The notes under the pieces: model-generated | Told to the model about the DNA's origin: nothing | The model's database searches: none | Seen by the model: only the letters and a program-made list of their open reading frames with translations | In this document: positions 1 to 8,830 of the stretch, piece after piece | Layout: each line of letters starts with the position of its first letter | Position numbering within the stretch: position 1 is the first letter of the stretch | NCBI GenBank assembly: GCA_026932425.1 | Contig: JAIXKN010000049.1 | Span: forward strand, 1-34,748 | Length of the DNA stretch: 34,748 bases | Direction of reading: 5' to 3' | Source: Burkholderiales bacterium | Lineage (GTDB): Bacteria > Pseudomonadota > Gammaproteobacteria > Burkholderiales > Burkholderiaceae_C | Position numbers and translations under genes: made by a program

Positions 1-649
1 GGAAGAAGCCCACCGCGTTGTGGCCGTACCACCACTGCACCATCGCGTCCTGCACGCCGGCGTAGGCGCTGTAGCTCTTGGTCAGGCTCACCGGCAGCGC
101 CGCGCTGTTGACGATGTGCAGCAGCGCGATGGTCAGGATGTAGCCGCCGAAGAACCAGTTCGCCACATAGATGTGGCGGACCTTGCGGATGCCCAGGGTG
201 CCGAAGAAAACCACCGCGTAGGCGATCCAGACGACGGCGATCAGCACGTCGATCGGCCACTCGAGCTCGGCGTACTCCTTGGTCGTCGTCAGGCCCATCG
301 GCAGCGTGATCGCGGCCAGCACGATCACGAGTTGCCAGCCCCAGAACGTGAACATCGCGAGCTTGGGCATGAACAGCCGCACCTGACAGGTGCGCTGAAC
401 GACGTGGTAGCTGGTGGCAAAGAGCGCGCAGCCGCCGAAGGCGAAGATCACCGCGTTGGTGTGCAGCGGGCGCAACCGTCCGTAGCTCAGCCACGGGATC
501 CCGAGATTGAGCTCCGGCCAGGCCAGTTGCGCGGCGATGATGACGCCCACCAGCATGCCGACGATGCCCCACAGCACCGTGGCAAGCGCAAAGGCCCGCA
601 CCGGGGTATCGAAGTACACCGGTTGCGCCGGCGACGCGTTCTGAGCCAT
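1..649 (-). CDS. ccoN: cbb3-type cytochrome c oxidase subunit I (partial, N-terminal 216 residues)
   Basis: This is the catalytic membrane subunit of the high-affinity cbb3 terminal oxidase, which reduces O2 at the heme b3/CuB centre in the inner membrane. Only the first 216 codons are present; the gene runs off the left edge. Visible landmarks are [10 protein letters not shown] with His63, the expected low-spin heme b ligand, several hydrophobic helices, and [11 protein letters not shown] at the edge with His210, the expected CuB ligand. The ATG at 647-649 is preceded by a strong GGAGGAAG ribosome site. ccoS ends 11 bases upstream, so the transcription order is ccoI-ccoS-ccoN; ccoO, ccoQ and ccoP are expected beyond the window. 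Family assignment is secure. Confidence 0.95.
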   Translation of the reverse strand, partial: MAQNASPAQPVYFDTPVRAFALATVLWGIVGMLVGVIIAAQLAWPELNLGIPWLSYGRLRPLHTNAVIFAFGGCALFATSYHVVQRTCQVRLFMPKLAMFTFWGWQLVIVLAAITLPMGLTTTKEYAELEWPIDVLIAVVWIAYAVVFFGTLGIRKVRHIYVANWFFGGYILTIALLHIVNSAALPVSLTKSYSAYAGVQDAMVQWWYGHNAVGFF

Positions 650-660
650 TGGCTTCCTCC

Positions 661-873
661 TCACTTCTTCGAAATGGGTGGCAACGATTCTTCGTGCCCT
701 CGCTTACGCGACTCTTGATGGTTTTCAAGTTTAACCATGTCGTCTTCGAGGATTCGCTCACCCTCGCGATCGAGATCCTCGAACTGCCCGCGCGTGACTG
801 CCCAGCCGAAGATCCCGAGGATCAGGAGCACGAGCACGACCGACAGCGGAATGAGGAGGAAGAGGATGTCCAA
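661..873 (-). CDS. ccoS: cbb3-type cytochrome oxidase assembly protein CcoS
   Basis: A 70-residue single-pass membrane protein. The N-terminal helix (about residues 2-25) is followed by [14 protein letters not shown], the conserved CcoS segment, and then a charged, variable C-terminal tail. CcoS proteins are needed to assemble active cbb3 oxidase, probably at the step of metal cofactor insertion. The start is a TTG at 871-873; it places the hydrophobic helix directly at the N-terminus, as is usual for the family, and has GGGAG about 8 bases upstream. It sits between ccoI (45 bases upstream) and ccoN (11 bases downstream) on the same strand, so co-transcription is likely. Confidence 0.93.
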   Translation of the reverse strand: MDILFLLIPLSVVLVLLILGIFGWAVTRGQFEDLDREGERILEDDMVKLENHQESRKRGHEESLPPISKK

Positions 874-918
874 GGCGGCTCCCTTTACGCTTGCCCCTGC
901 CCGATTCCCACGGCTTCC

Positions 919-3246
919 TCAGCGTCCGGCCCGCAGCGCGTTCGTGATCACCAGCAGCGAGCTCGCGGCCATCCCCAGCCCCGCGGCCAGCGGCGGCAGC
1001 CAGCCCACGAGCGCCAGCGGCACCCACGCGGCGTTGTAGAGCGCCGCCCAGGCCATGTTCTGGCGCACGATGCGCATCGTGCGCGTGGCCACGCGCCGCG
1101 CCTGCACCAGGTCGCCGGGTCGGTTGGACGCGATCACCGCGTCGGCCTGCGTGCGCGCAACGAGCGCACCCTGCCCCATCGCCAGCGACACGTCGGCACG
1201 TGCGAGCACCGGCGCGTCGTTGACGCCGTCCCCGATCATCGCGACCTTGCCGCCCGCCTGTTGTGCGGCTGCCACGCGTGCGAGCTTGTCCTCGGGCGAT
1301 GCCCCACCAAGAGACTCGTCCATTCCGAGCCGCCGCGCCATCGCGTCGGCGCGCGCGGGATCGTCGCCGCTCAGCAGCGTGAGCTTCAGACCCATCGACC
1401 GCAGCTCGGCGATCGCAGCGGAAGCGCCCTCACGCAGCGCCTCCTCGATCACGAAACCGGCGATGACCTGCCCGTCGCGCGACAGCCAGACGCGCGCGTC
1501 AGGCTGCGGCGGCTCGCCCTGGCCACCGACCCAGCCCCAGTTCCCGAGGCGCCAGCGGCAGCCCGCACGATCGGTCCCGGCCAGGCCGGCGCCGGCCTGC
1601 TCCTGCAGTTCGCGCCAGCTCGGGGCAGGCGCCCTGCCGGACGCCCCGGTCCCCGCGGATTCTCCTGTCGGGGGGGCCACTTCCGGCGCTGTCGGCCGAT
1701 CCGCTGCCGCCAGCGCGCGCGAGAGTGGATGACCGGACCACTGCGCAAGCGACGCCGCCCGCTCCCGCGCGGCGTCGGCATCGAGATCGGCTCCGGGGAG
1801 CAGACGGACTTCGCGCAGCGTCAGCCGGTCCTCGGTCAGTGTGCCGGTCTTGTCGAAGAACACCTCGGTCGCGCCGGCCAAGGACTCGATCGCCTCCAGA
1901 CGCTGAAAGACGACGCCGCGCCTGGCCAGACCTCCGGCGGCAGCGACGAGTGCGGCCGGCGCCGCCAGCGAGAACGCGCAGGGACAGGTCGCGATCAGCA
2001 CCGCGACCGCAACCCAGACTGCGCGCGACGGATCGATGAAGCTCCATGCGAGCGCCCCCAGCCCCGCGAGCGCGAGCACGCCCCAGAGGAAGACGCCGGC
2101 CCAGCGGTCGGCCACGCGCGCGGTCGCCGGGCGCTGGCTCATCGCGTCGCGCATCATCGCGACGATGGCCTCGAAACGCGTGTCGGCACCGACGCGCTCG
2201 ACGCGCATCACCACCGGCGCGCCGAGGTTGATGCTCGCGCCCACGACCGGCTCGCCGATCGCGCGCGGCTGCGGTTCGGATTCGCCGGTGAGCAGCGATT
2301 CGTCGACGCGCGTGCGGCCCTCGATGAGCACGCCGTCGGCCGGAAAGGCCTGCCCAAGCCTCACCCGCACCTCGTCGCCGGGCTGCAGGCGCCGCACGCT
2401 GACCGTCTCCCAGCCGCCCTCGACGCTGCGCCTCTCGGCGGTCTCCGGCATCCGCGCCAGCGCCTGCTCGAGCCCCTCCGCAGCGCGATGCCGGGCGCGC
2501 AGCTCGAGATAGCGCCCGCCGAGCAGGAAGGCGAGGAACATGGTCAACGAATCGAAGTAGACCTCGTTGCCGAACACGCCCCCGGGATCGAAGGTCACTC
2601 CCATGCTGGCGACGAAGGTCACCGCCAGCGCCACCGCCACCGGCACGTCCATGCCGATGCGGCCTGCACGCAGCTGCGTCCAGGCGCCGCGGAAGAAGGG
2701 ACCGGCCGAGAACCACATCACCGGCAGCGTGACGATCCAGGACCCCCAGTTCAGCAGCTGGCGCATGTCGGCGCCGAGCTCGTCGCCGCGCGCAACGTAG
2801 CTCGGCGTCGCGAACATCATCACCTGCATCGCGCAGAAGCTGGCGACGAAGAAGCGCCAGAGCGCGGTGCGGTGCTCGCGCCGGCGCATCTCGCGTGCCG
2901 GCGCTGCGGCATCGGGGACAGCCTCGTAGCCGGCGGTGCGCACCGCGGCGATCAGCTCCGAGAAGCGGGTGCGCGCCGGATCCCAGCGTACCGTCGCACG
3001 CTGGGTCGCGGCGACGACGCTGGCCTGCAATGCGCCGCCGTCGGTCTGCAGCGCATGCTCGATCGTGCCGGCGCATGCGGCGCAGTACATGCCGGCGAGC
3101 TGCAGATTCGACTCGGCCAGCCGCTGCCCGTCGGGCCCGCTCACCCAGCGCGTGCAGCGCTCGTACTCGAGCGGATCATCCAGAACGGCCGCCGCACCTG
3201 CCGGCACGGCGGCAGTGGACTCAATCGCGGCGGCCACTGACACCAT
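919..3246 (-). CDS. ccoI: Copper-translocating P1B-type ATPase for cbb3 oxidase biogenesis
   Basis: A 775-residue P-type ATPase that exports Cu(I) across the inner membrane to supply the CuB site of cbb3 oxidase. It has an N-terminal heavy-metal domain with MYCAACAG (Cys55 and Cys58), the transmembrane CPC metal site in TCPCAF (about residue 420), the phosphorylation motif DKTGTLT (about 465), a GHPLSRA nucleotide-binding motif, and the GDGVNDAP hinge motif (about 674). The position immediately upstream of ccoS and ccoN favours CcoI/FixI over a general copper-detoxifying CopA. I chose the ATG at 3244-3246 because the metal-binding domain follows at normal distance. No clear FNR/Anr box of TTGAT-N4-ATCAA form was seen just upstream. 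Confidence 0.95.
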   Translation of the reverse strand: MVSVAAAIESTAAVPAGAAAVLDDPLEYERCTRWVSGPDGQRLAESNLQLAGMYCAACAGTIEHALQTDGGALQASVVAATQRATVRWDPARTRFSELIAAVRTAGYEAVPDAAAPAREMRRREHRTALWRFFVASFCAMQVMMFATPSYVARGDELGADMRQLLNWGSWIVTLPVMWFSAGPFFRGAWTQLRAGRIGMDVPVAVALAVTFVASMGVTFDPGGVFGNEVYFDSLTMFLAFLLGGRYLELRARHRAAEGLEQALARMPETAERRSVEGGWETVSVRRLQPGDEVRVRLGQAFPADGVLIEGRTRVDESLLTGESEPQPRAIGEPVVGASINLGAPVVMRVERVGADTRFEAIVAMMRDAMSQRPATARVADRWAGVFLWGVLALAGLGALAWSFIDPSRAVWVAVAVLIATCPCAFSLAAPAALVAAAGGLARRGVVFQRLEAIESLAGATEVFFDKTGTLTEDRLTLREVRLLPGADLDADAARERAASLAQWSGHPLSRALAAADRPTAPEVAPPTGESAGTGASGRAPAPSWRELQEQAGAGLAGTDRAGCRWRLGNWGWVGGQGEPPQPDARVWLSRDGQVIAGFVIEEALREGASAAIAELRSMGLKLTLLSGDDPARADAMARRLGMDESLGGASPEDKLARVAAAQQAGGKVAMIGDGVNDAPVLARADVSLAMGQGALVARTQADAVIASNRPGDLVQARRVATRTMRIVRQNMAWAALYNAAWVPLALVGWLPPLAAGLGMAASSLLVITNALRAGR

Positions 3247-3314
3247 CGGATCCGCGGCAAGAACCCGTCCACGTCCGCGCTTCGATAATCGGCGCCGGCC
3301 TGCCCTTCCTCATC

Positions 3315-3914
3315 ATGATCGCCACCCGACCCGTCCCTTCCATCCCCGTCCTGCCACCGACCGACCCTCGGCGCACTGCCTCCGGTCCGGATCATCGCGT
3401 CACGCGCCTTGCAGGGATTGCGCCCCGCGCAGCTTGCGCGCCCCTTGCAAGCACGGTGGCGCATTTCGCCCGGATCGCCGCGATGATCGTCGCCGCCATC
3501 TTCGGCCCCTTGGGCAGCGCGCTGGCGCAAACGGGCCCGCAGCCCAGGCTGCCGACCGTGCAGTTGACGGCGGGCATGCACCTGATCCACGCCGAGGTCG
3601 CGCAGACGCCCGCGCAGCAGGCAACCGGGATGATGTTCCGCACCTCGATGGGCGCCAACGAGGGCATGCTCTTCGTCAACGACAATGCCGGCGTGCGCTG
3701 CTTCTGGATGCGCAACACACTGATCCCGCTGGCCATCGCCTTCATCGCCGACGACGGCCGCATCGTCAACATCGCCGAAATGCAGCCGCAGAGCGACGAC
3801 TCGCACTGCTCCACCGAGCCCGTGCGCTTCGCGCTCGAGATGCCCAAGGGCTGGTTCGCCAAGCGCGGCATCGCGCCGGGCACCAAGCTGCGCGGCTCGC
3901 CCTTTCGGCCCTGA
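3315..3914 (+). CDS. Exported DUF192 family protein
   Basis: The mature part matches the DUF192 family: an ATGMMFR segment near its N-terminus, then CFWMRNTLIPLAIAFI and a closing ALEMPKGWFAKRGI segment. The function of the family is not settled. A Sec-type signal with a hydrophobic stretch ending in ALAQ precedes the domain, so the protein should be periplasmic. The start is uncertain. The ATG at 3315 gives 199 residues with an unusually long tail before the signal peptide. A GTG at 3456 gives a compact signal peptide beginning MAHFARIAAM and about 152 residues, which looks more natural; neither has a strong ribosome site. A GATAAT -10-like hexamer lies at 3284-3289. It is divergent from ccoI and convergent with sodB. 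Confidence 0.85.
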   Translation: MIATRPVPSIPVLPPTDPRRTASGPDHRVTRLAGIAPRAACAPLASTVAHFARIAAMIVAAIFGPLGSALAQTGPQPRLPTVQLTAGMHLIHAEVAQTPAQQATGMMFRTSMGANEGMLFVNDNAGVRCFWMRNTLIPLAIAFIADDGRIVNIAEMQPQSDDSHCSTEPVRFALEMPKGWFAKRGIAPGTKLRGSPFRP

Positions 3915-3950
3915 GCGCCGGCAGGCGGGCCGTGGGCGAACCGCCGACGA

Positions 3951-4532
3951 TCAGCCGAAGTTCGCGGCCGCGAAGTCCCAGTTCGCCAGCTTGTCGAGGA
4001 AGGTCTCGACGTACTTCTGGCGCAGGTTGCGGTAGTCGATGTAGTACGCGTGCTCCCACACGTCGACGGTCAGCAGCGCCTTGTCGGCGGTGGTCAGCGG
4101 CGTTCCCGCCGGGCCGGTGTTGACGATGTCGACGCTGCCGTCGGCCTTCTTCACGAGCCAGGTCCAGCCCGAACCGAAGTTGCCGACCGCACTCTTCACA
4201 AAGGCCTCGCGGAACGCGGCGTACGAACCCCACTTCGCATTGATCGCCGCAGCCAGCGCACCGCCGGGCTCGCCGCCGCCATTGGGCTTCATGCAGTTCC
4301 AGAAGAAGGTGTGGTTCCAGACCTGCGCGGCGTTGTTGTAGATGCCGCCCGAGGACTTCCCGACGATGTCCTCGAGGGACATCGACTCGAACTCCGTGCC
4401 CTTCTGCAGGTTGTTCAGGTTCACGACATAGGCGTTGTGGTGCTTGCCATGGTGGTACTCCAGCGTCTCCTGGCTGTAGTGCGGGGCAAGCGCATCGATC
4501 GCGTACGGCAGGGCAGGCAGCTTGTGTTCCAT
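3951..4532 (-). CDS. sodB: Iron superoxide dismutase
   Basis: A 193-residue cytoplasmic superoxide dismutase converting superoxide to O2 and H2O2. All four metal ligands are in place at the same numbers as in E. coli SodB: His27 (in YHHGKHH), His74 (in VWNHTFFW), Asp157 and His161 (in DVWEHAYY). Gln70 in NNAAQVWNH is the active-site glutamine position typical of the iron type rather than the manganese type. The length matches the family. The ATG at 4530-4532 is preceded by a GAGGAA ribosome site. The gene lies downstream of xseA on the same strand with a 75-base gap that may hold its own promoter. Confidence 0.98.
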   Translation of the reverse strand: MEHKLPALPYAIDALAPHYSQETLEYHHGKHHNAYVVNLNNLQKGTEFESMSLEDIVGKSSGGIYNNAAQVWNHTFFWNCMKPNGGGEPGGALAAAINAKWGSYAAFREAFVKSAVGNFGSGWTWLVKKADGSVDIVNTGPAGTPLTTADKALLTVDVWEHAYYIDYRNLRQKYVETFLDKLANWDFAAANFG

Positions 4533-4604
4533 CTCGGTTCCTCGGCTTGTGGTTCGGCGTCGCGCTGCAAGGCGCGGCGCTGGGTTGAGGGTTTGGTGAA
4601 AAGG

Positions 4605-4610
4605 ATTCTA
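4605..4610 (-). promoter_or_regulatory. Possible -10 element for sodB
   Basis: The minus strand reads TAGAAT here, one mismatch from TATAAT, overlapping the xseA stop codon and lying about 70 bases upstream of the sodB ATG. No recognisable -35 hexamer stands at 16-18 bases spacing, so this is a weak inference. Confidence 0.25.
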
Positions 4611-5966
4611 GGTCGCGCCTCTTCTTCGCGCCGGCGCCGCGGAAATGCCCTGCCCGGGCGTCTGTGCCGGCTCGCTGCCCGTTTCGATCGCCTCGATCCG
4701 CGCCCGCGCGGCACCATCGGCCCAGACCGCGCGCACGCGTTCGCCGGGCGCGACGCCCTGCACCGACACCACCGCGCGACCCGCCTCGTCCTCGATCCAG
4801 GCAAAGCCGCGGCCGAGGACGGCGCGCGGATCGAGCGCGAACAGCCGATCGGCCTGCGCCTCGAGCCGGGTCGACGACAGCAGCAGCGCGTTGCGCGCTC
4901 CGCGCTGCAGGCGCTCTCCGAGTTGTGAAAGCAGCATCGTCTGACGCTGCACCTGCACGGCCAGCGCGTGGCGCAGCCGCGCCTCGAGCGCCCGCTGTCG
5001 TTCCTGCTGGGCAGCCACGGCTCCGGCTACCGGCCCCAGCCGCAGCGCCGCACTGTCCAGCCGCTGTGCCTGGCGGTCCAGCTGCCGTCGGACCGCGCGC
5101 TGCAGAGCCGCCTGCAGCTGCTGCAGGTGCTGCAGCAGCTGCTGCTGCTCGGGCGCGGCCAGTTCGGCGGCGGCCGTCGGCGTCGGCGCGCGCAGATCGG
5201 CGGCAAGATCGGCCAGCGTGACGTCGGACTCATGCCCGACGCCGCACACCACGGGGCGGGGGCAGGCAACGATGGCGCGCACGACGCGCTCGTCGTTGAA
5301 GGCCCAGAGGTCCTCGAGCGAGCCTCCGCCGCGAACCAGCAGCACCGTGTCCACGCCGGCGAGCGCGCCGGCGCGCTGCAGCGCAGCGGCCAGCAGCGGC
5401 GGCGCCTCCGCGCCCTGCACGGGACTGGCCACGAGCACCAGCTCGACCTGCGGCGCGCGCCGCTGGAACGCGGTCATCACGTCGTGCCAGGCGGCGGCCT
5501 GCGGCGAAGTCACGACGGCGATGCGCCGCGGATACGCCGCGATCGACCGCTTGCGCGCCGGATCGAAGACACCCTGTTCCTGCAGGCGCGCGCGCAGGCG
5601 CAGGAATTCCTCGTAGAGCGCCCCTGCGCCAAGCCGGCGCATGCCCTCGACGACCAGCTGCAGCTCGCCGCGGGGTTCGTAGACGCCGATGCGCCCGCGC
5701 AGCTCGACCTGCATGCCGTCGGCGGGCGCGAAGTCCAGCAGCGCCGCGGCTCGACGGAACATCGCGCAGCGCAGCATCGCGGCCGCGCCGTCCGCATCCT
5801 TGAGCGAGAGGTAGCAATGACCGCTGGCCGCGCGGCTGAAGCCCGAGATCTCGCCGCGGACCACGACCGCCCCGAACCGCGCCGTGAGCGCGTCGCCCGC
5901 GGCCAGAAGCAGCGCGGCCACGCTCCAGACCGGGCGAGCCGCCGCGGGGCTTTGCGGATCAAACAT
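4608..5966 (-). CDS. xseA: Exodeoxyribonuclease VII large subunit
   Basis: A 452-residue large subunit of exonuclease VII, which degrades single-stranded DNA from both ends. The N-terminal OB-fold is seen in VRGEISGFSRAASGHCYLSLKD. The central nuclease domain carries RIAVVTSPQAAAWHDV, LLVRGGGSLEDLWAFNDE and VCGVGHESDVTLADLAADLRAPTPTAAAE, all classical XseA blocks. The C-terminal third is rich in Gln and Leu (EQQQLLQHLQQLQ and onward) and should form the long coiled coil that recruits small XseB subunits. xseB is not adjacent. The ATG at 5964-5966 gives the usual N-terminus although the ribosome site is weak. sodB follows on the same strand; exbB is divergent. Confidence 0.97.
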   Translation of the reverse strand: MFDPQSPAAARPVWSVAALLLAAGDALTARFGAVVVRGEISGFSRAASGHCYLSLKDADGAAAMLRCAMFRRAAALLDFAPADGMQVELRGRIGVYEPRGELQLVVEGMRRLGAGALYEEFLRLRARLQEQGVFDPARKRSIAAYPRRIAVVTSPQAAAWHDVMTAFQRRAPQVELVLVASPVQGAEAPPLLAAALQRAGALAGVDTVLLVRGGGSLEDLWAFNDERVVRAIVACPRPVVCGVGHESDVTLADLAADLRAPTPTAAAELAAPEQQQLLQHLQQLQAALQRAVRRQLDRQAQRLDSAALRLGPVAGAVAAQQERQRALEARLRHALAVQVQRQTMLLSQLGERLQRGARNALLLSSTRLEAQADRLFALDPRAVLGRGFAWIEDEAGRAVVSVQGVAPGERVRAVWADGAARARIEAIETGSEPAQTPGQGISAAPARRRGAT

Positions 5967-6064
5967 GGTCTGCGGGCAAGCAAGCGCGCGCCTCGTCGTC
6001 CACAGATCGCATGAACTCGGGCGGAAATGACCAATTTGCCTTCACGAGCACGACGATACGATGC

Positions 6065-6082
6065 AAGTGATTGAAGTGATTC
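6065..6082 (+). repeat. Tandem 9-base direct repeat
   Basis: AAGTGATTG is followed immediately by AAGTGATTC, eight of nine bases identical, in the divergent xseA/exbB spacer. It could be a pair of regulator half-sites arranged head to tail; nothing in the sequence identifies the protein. Confidence 0.5.
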
Positions 6083-6160
6083 GGCAATCTGCTCTTGAAC
6101 CACCCGGCAGCGCACATGTCGGGTGAGGCCAGCGGCGTCGTGATGCCTGCCGGAACATTC

Positions 6161-6181
6161 TTGCCCACAAGCTTGTCCACA
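6161..6181 (+). repeat. Two DnaA-box-like 9-mers in direct orientation
   Basis: TTGCCCACA (6161-6169) and TTGTCCACA (6173-6181) lie 12 bases apart. They match the DnaA consensus TTATCCACA at 7 and 8 of 9 positions. A third copy, TCGTCCACA at 5996-6004, matches 7 of 9 in the same orientation. There is no AT-rich unwinding element or dnaA/dnaN nearby, so this is not read as an origin. Confidence 0.35.
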
Positions 6182-6364
6182 GGTGCGGGCCCGGTACGTG
6201 CGACATGTGCATGATGCCGACTCGATGAAGCTCGAGGCCGACGGCCGGCGACGCGTAAGCATCGGAGATAATGCGCCGACCCGCCGCGGCGTCCGTCACG
6301 CCCGAGTGGTGTTCCGAGTGGCATCGACGCCCGAAGCCCGACTGCCCCATTCCGAGCGACTATT

Positions 6365-7015
6365 TTGTTCTCCATCATACAAGCGGCCGGATGGCCGATC
6401 TGGCCGCTGATCCTGTGCTCGATCGTCGCGCTGGCCGTGGTCATCGAGCGCATGTTCCATCTGCGCGAGGCGGTGGTCGTGCCGCCGCAATTGCTGGACG
6501 AGGTCGTCGGCGTGATGCGTCAGCAGCTGCCCTCGGCCGATGTCACCGCCAAGCTCGAAGCCAACTCGGTGCTGGGCAGCGTGCTCGCCTCGGGTATCCG
6601 TGCGATCTCGGGCAACCCGCGCATGACCGAGGACGAACTGCGGCAGACCTTCGAGAACGCCGGCCGCCATGCGGTACACGGGCTCGAGCGCTATCTGAAC
6701 ACCCTGGGCACGATCGCCACCGCGGCGCCGCTCCTGGGCCTGCTCGGCACCGTCGTCGGCATGATCGAGATCTTCGGCTCGCAGGCCCCGACCAGCGGTG
6801 GATCGGCCAATCCGCAGCTGCTGGCGCACGGCATCTCGGTGGCGCTCTACAACACCGCGTTCGGCCTGATCATCGCGATCCCATCGCTGATGTTCTACCG
6901 CTACTTCCGTGGCCGCATCGACGAGTTCCAGCTGCGCATGGAAATGGCGGCGGTGCAGATGATGCCGCAGCTGATGCGCTTCGCCGTGCGCGGGGGCGGG
7001 CAGCGCAAGGCCTGA
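6365..7015 (+). CDS. exbB: ExbB/TolQ/MotA family proton channel protein
   Basis: A 216-residue inner-membrane protein of the ExbB type, which with ExbD turns the proton gradient into motion of TonB (or a TolA-like partner). The N-terminal helix lies in IIQAAGWPIWPLILCSIVAL; the second and third helices carry the family signature TIATAAPLLGLLGTVVGMI and the block HGISVALYNTAFGLIIAIPSLMFY. The start is the TTG at 6365-6367, which gives the MFSIIQAAGWPIWP beginning seen in betaproteobacterial homologues; no in-frame ATG precedes the first helix. exbD follows after 7 bases. TolQ is the alternative name, but there is no tolR/tolA/tolB context. Confidence 0.92.
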   Translation: MFSIIQAAGWPIWPLILCSIVALAVVIERMFHLREAVVVPPQLLDEVVGVMRQQLPSADVTAKLEANSVLGSVLASGIRAISGNPRMTEDELRQTFENAGRHAVHGLERYLNTLGTIATAAPLLGLLGTVVGMIEIFGSQAPTSGGSANPQLLAHGISVALYNTAFGLIIAIPSLMFYRYFRGRIDEFQLRMEMAAVQMMPQLMRFAVRGGGQRKA

Positions 7016-7022
7016 AACACCG

Positions 7023-7448
7023 ATGCGCTTCGGACGCCAGCGTGACGAGGAACCGGAGATCAACCTGATCCCGTTCATCGACGTGCTGCTGGTGATCCTG
7101 ATCTTCCTGATGCTCTCGACGACCTATTCGCGCTTCACCGAGCTGCAGGTGACGCTGCCCTCGGCCAACAGCGAGCCGATGAAGGAGCGCCCGGGCGAGG
7201 TGATCGTCTCGGTGGCCGCCGATGGGCGCTACGCAGTCAACCGTCAGCTCGTCGAGGGCCGCAGCGTCGAGCTGCTGGCCGCCGAGCTGCGCAAGGCGGC
7301 CGGGAACAGCGACGACACCGTGATCATCGTCTCGGCCGACGCGACGGCCGCCCACCAGTCGGTGATCAATGTCCTCGATGCCGCGCGCCGTGCCGGCCTG
7401 CAGCGGCTGACCTTCGCCACCCAGACCAGCGGCAGCGCCGCGCGCTGA
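7023..7448 (+). CDS. exbD: ExbD/TolR family biopolymer transport protein
   Basis: A 141-residue partner of ExbB with a short cytoplasmic N-terminus, one transmembrane helix (INLIPFIDVLLVILIFLML, about residues 13-31) and a periplasmic domain. Asp20 in the helix corresponds to the conserved proton-carrying aspartate of ExbD. The gene lies 7 bases after exbB and 6 bases before lpxK, suggesting one transcript. No tonB is present in the window. The TonB-dependent receptor at 11530-14226 is a possible client of the motor, but proximity alone does not show that. Confidence 0.94.
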   Translation: MRFGRQRDEEPEINLIPFIDVLLVILIFLMLSTTYSRFTELQVTLPSANSEPMKERPGEVIVSVAADGRYAVNRQLVEGRSVELLAAELRKAAGNSDDTVIIVSADATAAHQSVINVLDAARRAGLQRLTFATQTSGSAAR

Positions 7449-7454
7449 GCCGCG

Positions 7455-8618
7455 ATGGCCAGCAGCGCGGCGTCAAGCGCGCCTTCAGGCGCGGGCTCGG
7501 CGCGCACGCGCCTGCACGACGCGCTGATGCGCAGCTGGCTGCGGCCGCAGCCCGATGCGCTGGCGACGGCGCTGCGCCCGCTGGCCGCCGTCTACGACGT
7601 GCTCCAGCGCCGCGACCGCACGCGACGGGAGCGCCGGGCGCTGGAGCTGCCGCAACCGACAGCGCCGGTGGTCGTCGTCGGCAACTTCGTCGTCGGCGGC
7701 GCCGGCAAGACCCCGACGACGATCGCGCTCGTCGAGGCGCTGCGGCAGGCCGGCTACCGGCCCGGCGTGGTTTCGCGCGGGCACGGGCGGAGCAGCGACG
7801 ACGTGCTCGAAGTCGGCGCCGGCGACGATGCGCTGCAGGTCGGCGACGAACCGCTACTGATCCACCGGCGCACCGCGGCGCCGGTCTGGGTGGGCGATGA
7901 CCGGCGCGCTGCGGCACTGGCGCTGCAGCAGGCACATCCCGAGGTCGACGTCATCATTGCCGACGACGGGCTGCAGCACCGGCAGCTACGGCGTGAGGTC
8001 GAAGTCGTCGTCTTCGACGAGCGCGGCGTCGGCAACGGCCTGCTGCTGCCGGCCGGCCCCTTGCGCGAAGCGCTGCCGCCGACCCCGGAACCAAGAATGT
8101 TGGTGCTCTACAACCACGACCGGCCGAGCACCCGTTGGCCGGGCGCCCTTGCCCAGCGCCGGCTCGGGCGCGTCTGGCCGCTCGCGGCCTGGCTCGCAGG
8201 CACGGCGGATAAGGCGGACATGGCGGCCATGGCGGACTCGGCGCAGCCGCTCTCCGCCCTGCGCGGTCGCCCGCTGATCGCGATGGCCGGCATCGCGGTG
8301 CCCGAGCGCTTCTACGCCGCGCTCGAAGCCGCCGGCCTGCAGATCGAGCGCCTCTCGCTGCCCGATCACCACGACTACGCGGGCGCGCCCCCGTGGCCCG
8401 CGAACGCGCGCGAGATCGTCACCACCGAGAAGGACGCCGTGAAGCTGCGCCGCTGGGCGGAGGGTGAGGCGAGAATCTGGGTCGTCGGGCTAGACTTGCT
8501 GCTGCCGGATGACTTCGTGGCCGCGCTGCTGGCACGCCTGGAAAGCGTCTGCCGGCCACCCCGCGCGCCGCGCACGCCGTTTTCGCCCTCTTCGCCCCCA
8601 GCCACCGACGCCTCATGA
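7455..8618 (+). CDS. lpxK: Tetraacyldisaccharide 4'-kinase
   Basis: The lipid A kinase that phosphorylates the 4' position of the tetraacyl disaccharide at the inner membrane, the step just before Kdo addition. It shows a hydrophobic/basic N-terminal region, the P-loop [13 protein letters not shown] (residues 76-88), VVSRGHGR, the DDGLQH motif (170-175) that carries catalytic acidic residues, and [11 protein letters not shown] near the C-terminus. With the ATG at 7455 it has 387 residues, somewhat longer than usual. An internal ATG at 7527 (residue 25, [10 protein letters not shown]) would give a more typical length and may be the true start. It overlaps the next gene by 4 bases (ATGA), and kdsB downstream serves the same lipid A/Kdo pathway. 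Confidence 0.95.
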   Translation: MASSAASSAPSGAGSARTRLHDALMRSWLRPQPDALATALRPLAAVYDVLQRRDRTRRERRALELPQPTAPVVVVGNFVVGGAGKTPTTIALVEALRQAGYRPGVVSRGHGRSSDDVLEVGAGDDALQVGDEPLLIHRRTAAPVWVGDDRRAAALALQQAHPEVDVIIADDGLQHRQLRREVEVVVFDERGVGNGLLLPAGPLREALPPTPEPRMLVLYNHDRPSTRWPGALAQRRLGRVWPLAAWLAGTADKADMAAMADSAQPLSALRGRPLIAMAGIAVPERFYAALEAAGLQIERLSLPDHHDYAGAPPWPANAREIVTTEKDAVKLRRWAEGEARIWVVGLDLLLPDDFVAALLARLESVCRPPRAPRTPFSPSSPPATDAS

Positions 8619-8830
8619 GCCTGGACCACCGTCTCCTCTCGCTGCTCGTCTGCCCGTTGTGCAAGGGGCCGCTGGAGCTGCTGCGCGACGCCGAGCAGCG
8701 ACCGATCGGGCTCGGCTGCCGCGCCGACCGTCTGGCCTACCCGATCCGGGACGGCGTGCCGATGATGCTCGAGCAGGAGGCGCGCCCCCTGGGCGACGAC
8801 GAGCTGCCGGCGCGCAAGCCCGCGCCGTGA
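8615..8830 (+). CDS. Trm112-like zinc-ribbon protein (UPF0434 family)
   Basis: A 71-residue protein with [11 protein letters not shown] (Cys13 and Cys16), one further cysteine in [16 protein letters not shown], and a PMMLEQEA segment. This is the standard pattern of bacterial Trm112-like proteins. In eukaryotes and archaea Trm112 activates methyltransferases; the bacterial role is not established. It is wedged between lpxK and kdsB with 4-base overlaps on both sides (ATGA with lpxK, GTGA with kdsB), so its translation is probably coupled to both. That position is a common arrangement in proteobacteria. Confidence 0.93.
   Translation: MSLDHRLLSLLVCPLCKGPLELLRDAEQRPIGLGCRADRLAYPIRDGVPMMLEQEARPLGDDELPARKPAP

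Larger units (their letters stand above)
5967..6364. other. Divergent intergenic spacer xseA/exbB
   Basis: About 400 bases without a convincing gene. It contains a tandem 9-base repeat, three DnaA-box-like 9-mers in one orientation and a GATAAT -10-like hexamer at 6267-6272 oriented toward exbB. Short open frames on both strands look like chance; none has a recognisable domain or ribosome site. Promoters for both xseA and exbB are expected here. Confidence 0.6.

Noticed and set aside
3247-3314. FNR/Anr box expected upstream of a cbb3 oxidase gene cluster
   Set aside because: No TTGAT-N4-ATCAA-like palindrome was found here or in the ccoI-ccoS gap; it may lie elsewhere or be absent.
5040-5160. 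CTG/CAG-rich repeat inside xseA
   Set aside because: It encodes the Gln/Leu-rich coiled coil expected in the C-terminal part of XseA and is not an independent repeat element.
5996-6181. Replication origin suggested by DnaA-box-like sites
   Set aside because: No AT-rich unwinding element, no dnaA/dnaN/gidA neighbours, and the boxes are imperfect.
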